A stretch of 8,365 nt of DNA. Source: Acidobacteria bacterium 37-71-11 (GTDB taxonomy: Bacteria > Acidobacteriota > Thermoanaerobaculia > Thermoanaerobaculales > Thermoanaerobaculaceae). Under the pieces are notes generated by a model that saw nothing but the letters and a program-made list of their open reading frames with translations, was not told the origin of the DNA and ran no database searches. This document shows positions 5,739 through 8,365 of the stretch, in pieces; positions within the stretch are counted from its first letter, which is position 1, and each line of letters begins with the position of its first letter. Position numbers and translations under genes: made by a program. The stretch covers positions 1 through 8,365 of the forward strand of contig NCBR01000098.1 in the NCBI GenBank assembly GCA_002279285.1, read 5' to 3'.

Positions 5739-6648
5739 CGCGCGCCTCCCGTCGGCCGATCGCAACCGCCAGCAACTCGTCGCCGCGACCGGCCAGCCAC
5801 TGCACGCCCGTCTCCCCCCGCAACCAGGTCATCTGCCGCTTCGCGAGCTTCCTGGTCGCCGCCGTCGCCGCTTCGGCCGCCTCCGCCACCGTCAGCTCAC
5901 CGGCCAGCATTCGGCACGACTCGCGGTAACCGATTGCCTTGAGGGCGTGACAACCAGGCGAAAGGCCCCCCGCAAGAAGCTCTCTCACCTCGTCGACGAG
6001 CCCGGCGGCGAACATTCGATCCACCCGCTCGGCAATCCTAGCATGAAGCTCCGCCCGATCCGGACCGATGCCGAGCAACGTGAAGGCGTAGCGCGGATTA
6101 CCCCTCGGATTCTCCCGCCAAAGCTCGCTCATCGCCCGGCCGGCGGTGAGGCACACCTCGAGCGCCCGCAGCGTACGCTGCCGGTCGTTGGCCGCGATGC
6201 GCGCCGCGGCGGCGGGGTCGAGCGCCGCCAGGCGCGCCCGCAGCTGTGCCCGGTCGCGGGCCCACTCGCGTTCGAGCTCATCCCGCACCGCTGCGTCCTT
6301 CGCCGGCTCAGGGAACAGCCCGAACAGGAGGGCCCGCACGTAGAAGTGCGTACCGCCCACGACGACCGGCACCTTTCCCCTCGCCAGAATGTCGGCGATC
6401 GCAACGTCGGCGTCGCGCACGAACATCCCGGCGGAATAGCGCTCGGCCGGATCGGCCACGTCGATCAGGTGGTGGCGGACCGCCTCCCGCAGCGCCGGCT
6501 CGGGTTTGGCCGTGCCGATGTCGAGGCCGCGGTAGACGGCGAACGCGTCGGCGGACACGACCTCCCCACCGACCCGCTGCGCGAACGCCGCGCCGAGCGC
6601 CGTCTTCCCCGATGCCGTCGGGCCCACGATCACGACCAGCTCACTCAC
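5713..6648 (-). CDS. miaA: tRNA dimethylallyltransferase MiaA
   Basis: MiaA transfers a dimethylallyl group to N6 of adenosine 37 in tRNAs reading codons that begin with U. The 311 residues match the family. Motifs in order: P-loop GPTASGKT (9-16); SADAFAVYRGLDIGTAKP (32-49), with the catalytic-region Asp34; HHLIDVADPAERYSAGMF (59-76); VVGGTHFYVRALL (96-108); NDRQRTLRALEV (154-165); AIGYRE (238-243); and TRKLAKRQMTWLR (265-277). In the second motif Ala35 stands where Ser is usual, and GGTHFY replaces the commoner GGTGLY. The GTG start has AGGAGG 7 bases upstream (6656-6661) and overlaps the end of comEC by 8 bases. The 3' end overlaps hfq. Assignment is secure. Confidence 0.97.
   Translation of the reverse strand: MSELVVIVGPTASGKTALGAAFAQRVGGEVVSADAFAVYRGLDIGTAKPEPALREAVRHHLIDVADPAERYSAGMFVRDADVAIADILARGKVPVVVGGTHFYVRALLFGLFPEPAKDAAVRDELEREWARDRAQLRARLAALDPAAAARIAANDRQRTLRALEVCLTAGRAMSELWRENPRGNPRYAFTLLGIGPDRAELHARIAERVDRMFAAGLVDEVRELLAGGLSPGCHALKAIGYRESCRMLAGELTVAEAAEAATAATRKLAKRQMTWLRGETGVQWLAGRGDELLAVAIGRREARGGTGTGPV
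5745..5750 (-). promoter_or_regulatory. Ribosome binding site fixing the hfq GTG start
   Basis: Read on the minus strand, GGGAGG lies 6 bases before the GTG at 5738 and inside the coding sequence of miaA. No comparable site precedes the TTG at 5765. This selects the 85-residue Hfq and implies that hfq translation begins before miaA translation ends. Confidence 0.8.
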
Positions 6649-8365
6649 CGCTCCCCCTCCTCACCCGCGCGACCCGCACCGCCTCACCGGGACCTACCGT
6701 CAGCGGTCCGGCGTCGTTCCACCCGATCCAGACCACGCCCCCACCCTGCGCCACCAGGACCGCCGGGATCGCAAGAGCCCGCCGCGCCACCGCGGGGTCA
6801 GGGTACGCGAAACGGGGACGTACGCCTGTCGCCGCCAGCGCGATCAACGGCCGCACGGCCGCAAGGAACGCCGGCGTGGACGACGTTCGCGAGCCGTGGT
6901 GCGGCAGTTGCATCACCTCGCCCTCGATCCCGCCGCCGCGGGCGAGCAGCGCTGCCTCGCCGCGCGCCTCGATGTCGCCCGCGATCACGAGGCGAGGCCC
7001 ACCCAGGTTTACGCGCGCCACCAGGCTCGCGTCGTTGTCGATCCCTTCCATCGTGGCTGGAGGCCACAGGACCTCCCAGGTCGCACCGCCGAGCATGGCC
7101 GCCTGGCCGCGCTCGAGCGGGATTTCCTCCACTCCGCGCAAGCGTGCAATCCTCCTCAGGGGCGCGATCTCGGCGCGGTCCCCGAGCGCGCGGGGAAAGG
7201 CGAACCGCCGCACCGGCATCCGTTCGAGTAGCAGCGCCGCCCCGCCGGTGTGATCGGCATCGGGGTGTGTCACCACCAGCGCCTCGAGGCGCCGCACCCG
7301 CGCCCGGGCAAGCTCCCGCCACGCCTCGATCGGCGAGCGGCCGGCGTCCACCAGGGCCGCGCGCTCGCCGCTGCGGACGAGCAGCGCCATCCCTTCCCGC
7401 ACGCCCAGCGCCCGGACCTCGTGCCGCCACCGGAACGATCCGGGCCACGCCATCCAGGCGACCGTCACGGCGACGAGCAGCAGCGCGGCCGGCAAGGCCG
7501 CGCGCGAGCGCGTCAGGGCGACGAGACCGAGGACCGCCAGCCCGAGCGCGAGTGTCGGCGCCAGCGGCGCGAACGGCACGCTGGCCGCCCCGCCCACCGC
7601 CGAGGCGCGATCCAGCAGCCACTGGCCGGCCGCCACCGCTTCGAGCCCGACGCCGCCCAGCCGGGCCGAAACCGACGCCGCGGCGAGTGACGCCAGGCTC
7701 GCGCCCACCAGGACGAGTTCCAAGGGCGCCGCCAGCACGCTCGCCACGATCCCCAGGAGAGGCACCAGCGAGAAGGTGGCCCCGACCAGCGGGCTCGACG
7801 CGCCCTGCGCGACGACGGCGACCGCGACCGCCAGCGACAGGCGCTGCGGCAGCGCTCGGAGAGCGAGCGCAAACGGTTCGACCCAGCGCACCAGCGCGAG
7901 CGTGACGAACGCGGAGAGCTGGAAACCGGGCTGGACGAGCACCGAAGGCTCCAGCAGCGCGAGCGAGGCGACAATCCCCCAGACGGCGGGAAGCGCTTCG
8001 AGCGGCCGCCCGAGCTCGCGCGCGAACAGGTACGCGACGGCCCCCGCGGCGGCGCGCCGCACCGGCGCGTTGCCGCCGGCGAGCAGCGCGAACGCGACCA
8101 CGGCAACCGCCACGAGCCAGCGCCGGGTCGTGGGCGCAACCCCCGCGACGTTCAGCAGCGCCCAGACGAGCACCGCGACCAGGCCGACGTGGAGCCCCGA
8201 TACCGACAGCAGGTGGACGAGCCCCGAGCGCCGCATGCTGGCGACCTCGCCCTCCTGCAGCGATTCCTGGCGCTGCAGCACGAGCGCGGCCGCGAGCCCG
8301 GCCGCGCGCAACCGGCGGACGTCGGTTCCGGCGCTCGCCTCGAGCGCCCGGACGCCGGCGTCGCG
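6641..8365 (-). CDS. comEC: ComEC/Rec2-family DNA-uptake channel with metallo-beta-lactamase domain (N-terminus beyond window edge)
   Basis: ComEC forms the inner-membrane channel that imports single-stranded DNA during natural transformation. The frame is open to the right edge, so the 574 visible residues lack the N-terminal part (usually membrane segments and an OB fold). Visible residues 1-310 hold the competence domain: HLLSVSGLHVGLV (51-63), GNAPVRRAAAG (98-108), QPGFQLSAFVTLALV (145-159), then many hydrophobic segments to about 306. The C-terminal metallo-beta-lactamase domain shows LVDAG (338-342), THPDADHTGG (366-375), AGDIE (462-466) and LPHHGS (487-492), so the metal-site motifs are intact. 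The usual D-x-GQGDA entry is degenerate here (VREGMALLV, 322-330). Its stop overlaps miaA by 8 bases. A TTG at 8311 exists in frame but is unlikely to be the true start. Confidence 0.93.
   Translation of the reverse strand, partial: RDAGVRALEASAGTDVRRLRAAGLAAALVLQRQESLQEGEVASMRRSGLVHLLSVSGLHVGLVAVLVWALLNVAGVAPTTRRWLVAVAVVAFALLAGGNAPVRRAAAGAVAYLFARELGRPLEALPAVWGIVASLALLEPSVLVQPGFQLSAFVTLALVRWVEPFALALRALPQRLSLAVAVAVVAQGASSPLVGATFSLVPLLGIVASVLAAPLELVLVGASLASLAAASVSARLGGVGLEAVAAGQWLLDRASAVGGAASVPFAPLAPTLALGLAVLGLVALTRSRAALPAALLLVAVTVAWMAWPGSFRWRHEVRALGVREGMALLVRSGERAALVDAGRSPIEAWRELARARVRRLEALVVTHPDADHTGGAALLLERMPVRRFAFPRALGDRAEIAPLRRIARLRGVEEIPLERGQAAMLGGATWEVLWPPATMEGIDNDASLVARVNLGGPRLVIAGDIEARGEAALLARGGGIEGEVMQLPHHGSRTSSTPAFLAAVRPLIALAATGVRPRFAYPDPAVARRALAIPAVLVAQGGGVVWIGWNDAGPLTVGPGEAVRVARVRRGSGE

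Noticed and set aside
5701..7905. A 734-residue plus-strand open frame opposite hfq, miaA and comEC
   Set aside because: It is the mirror of three well-supported genes, very rich in Arg, Pro and Ala, and shows no domain.
1..8365. Defence system, prophage, insertion sequence, CRISPR array or tRNA
   Set aside because: No transposase, integrase, direct-repeat array, tRNA-like cloverleaf or defence-protein motif was seen on either strand.

Overview
The window is a bacterial chromosomal segment of very high GC content (I estimate about 70%, not counted). Eight genes all lie on the minus strand, so transcription runs from the right edge to the left. The set (comEC, miaA, hfq, a lipoprotein gene, a Crp/Fnr regulator, pgsA, an Xaa-Pro aminopeptidase, nadA and a group II amino-acid decarboxylase) suits a GC-rich, diderm-like lineage, perhaps an uncultured soil or subsurface group. 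The Hfq and the SLH-like lipoprotein do not let me name a phylum. No mobile element, phage gene, CRISPR array, tRNA or rRNA is visible.

Layout in transcription order. (1) 8365-6641: comEC, cut by the right edge. (2) 6648-5713: miaA. (3) 5738-5481: hfq. (4) 5500-4277: a lipoprotein with TPR-like helices and an S-layer-homology-like C-terminal part. (5) 4292-3609: a Crp/Fnr-type regulator. (6) 3612-2893: a CDP-alcohol phosphatidyltransferase, probably pgsA. These six genes overlap their neighbours by 8, 26, 20, 16 and 4 bases, so they are almost certainly one translationally coupled transcript. (7) After 60 bases, 2832-1528: a PepP-like aminopeptidase. (8) After 24 bases, 1503-487: nadA. (9) After 91 bases with a strong stem-loop, 395-1: the N-terminal third of a pyridoxal-phosphate decarboxylase, cut by the left edge. 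No spacer exceeds 100 bases.

The work of the genes is mostly housekeeping: DNA uptake, tRNA A37 modification, RNA chaperoning, transcriptional control, phosphatidylglycerol synthesis, proline-peptide turnover and NAD synthesis. miaA followed by hfq is a widely conserved pair. The least ordinary part is a lipoprotein with an SLH-like fold signature, overlapping both hfq and crp. Four genes begin at GTG or TTG, and in each case the Shine-Dalgarno sequence decides the start. I see no clear sign of an undescribed system; the lipoprotein, the leader structures and the regulator's ligand site are the best things to follow up.
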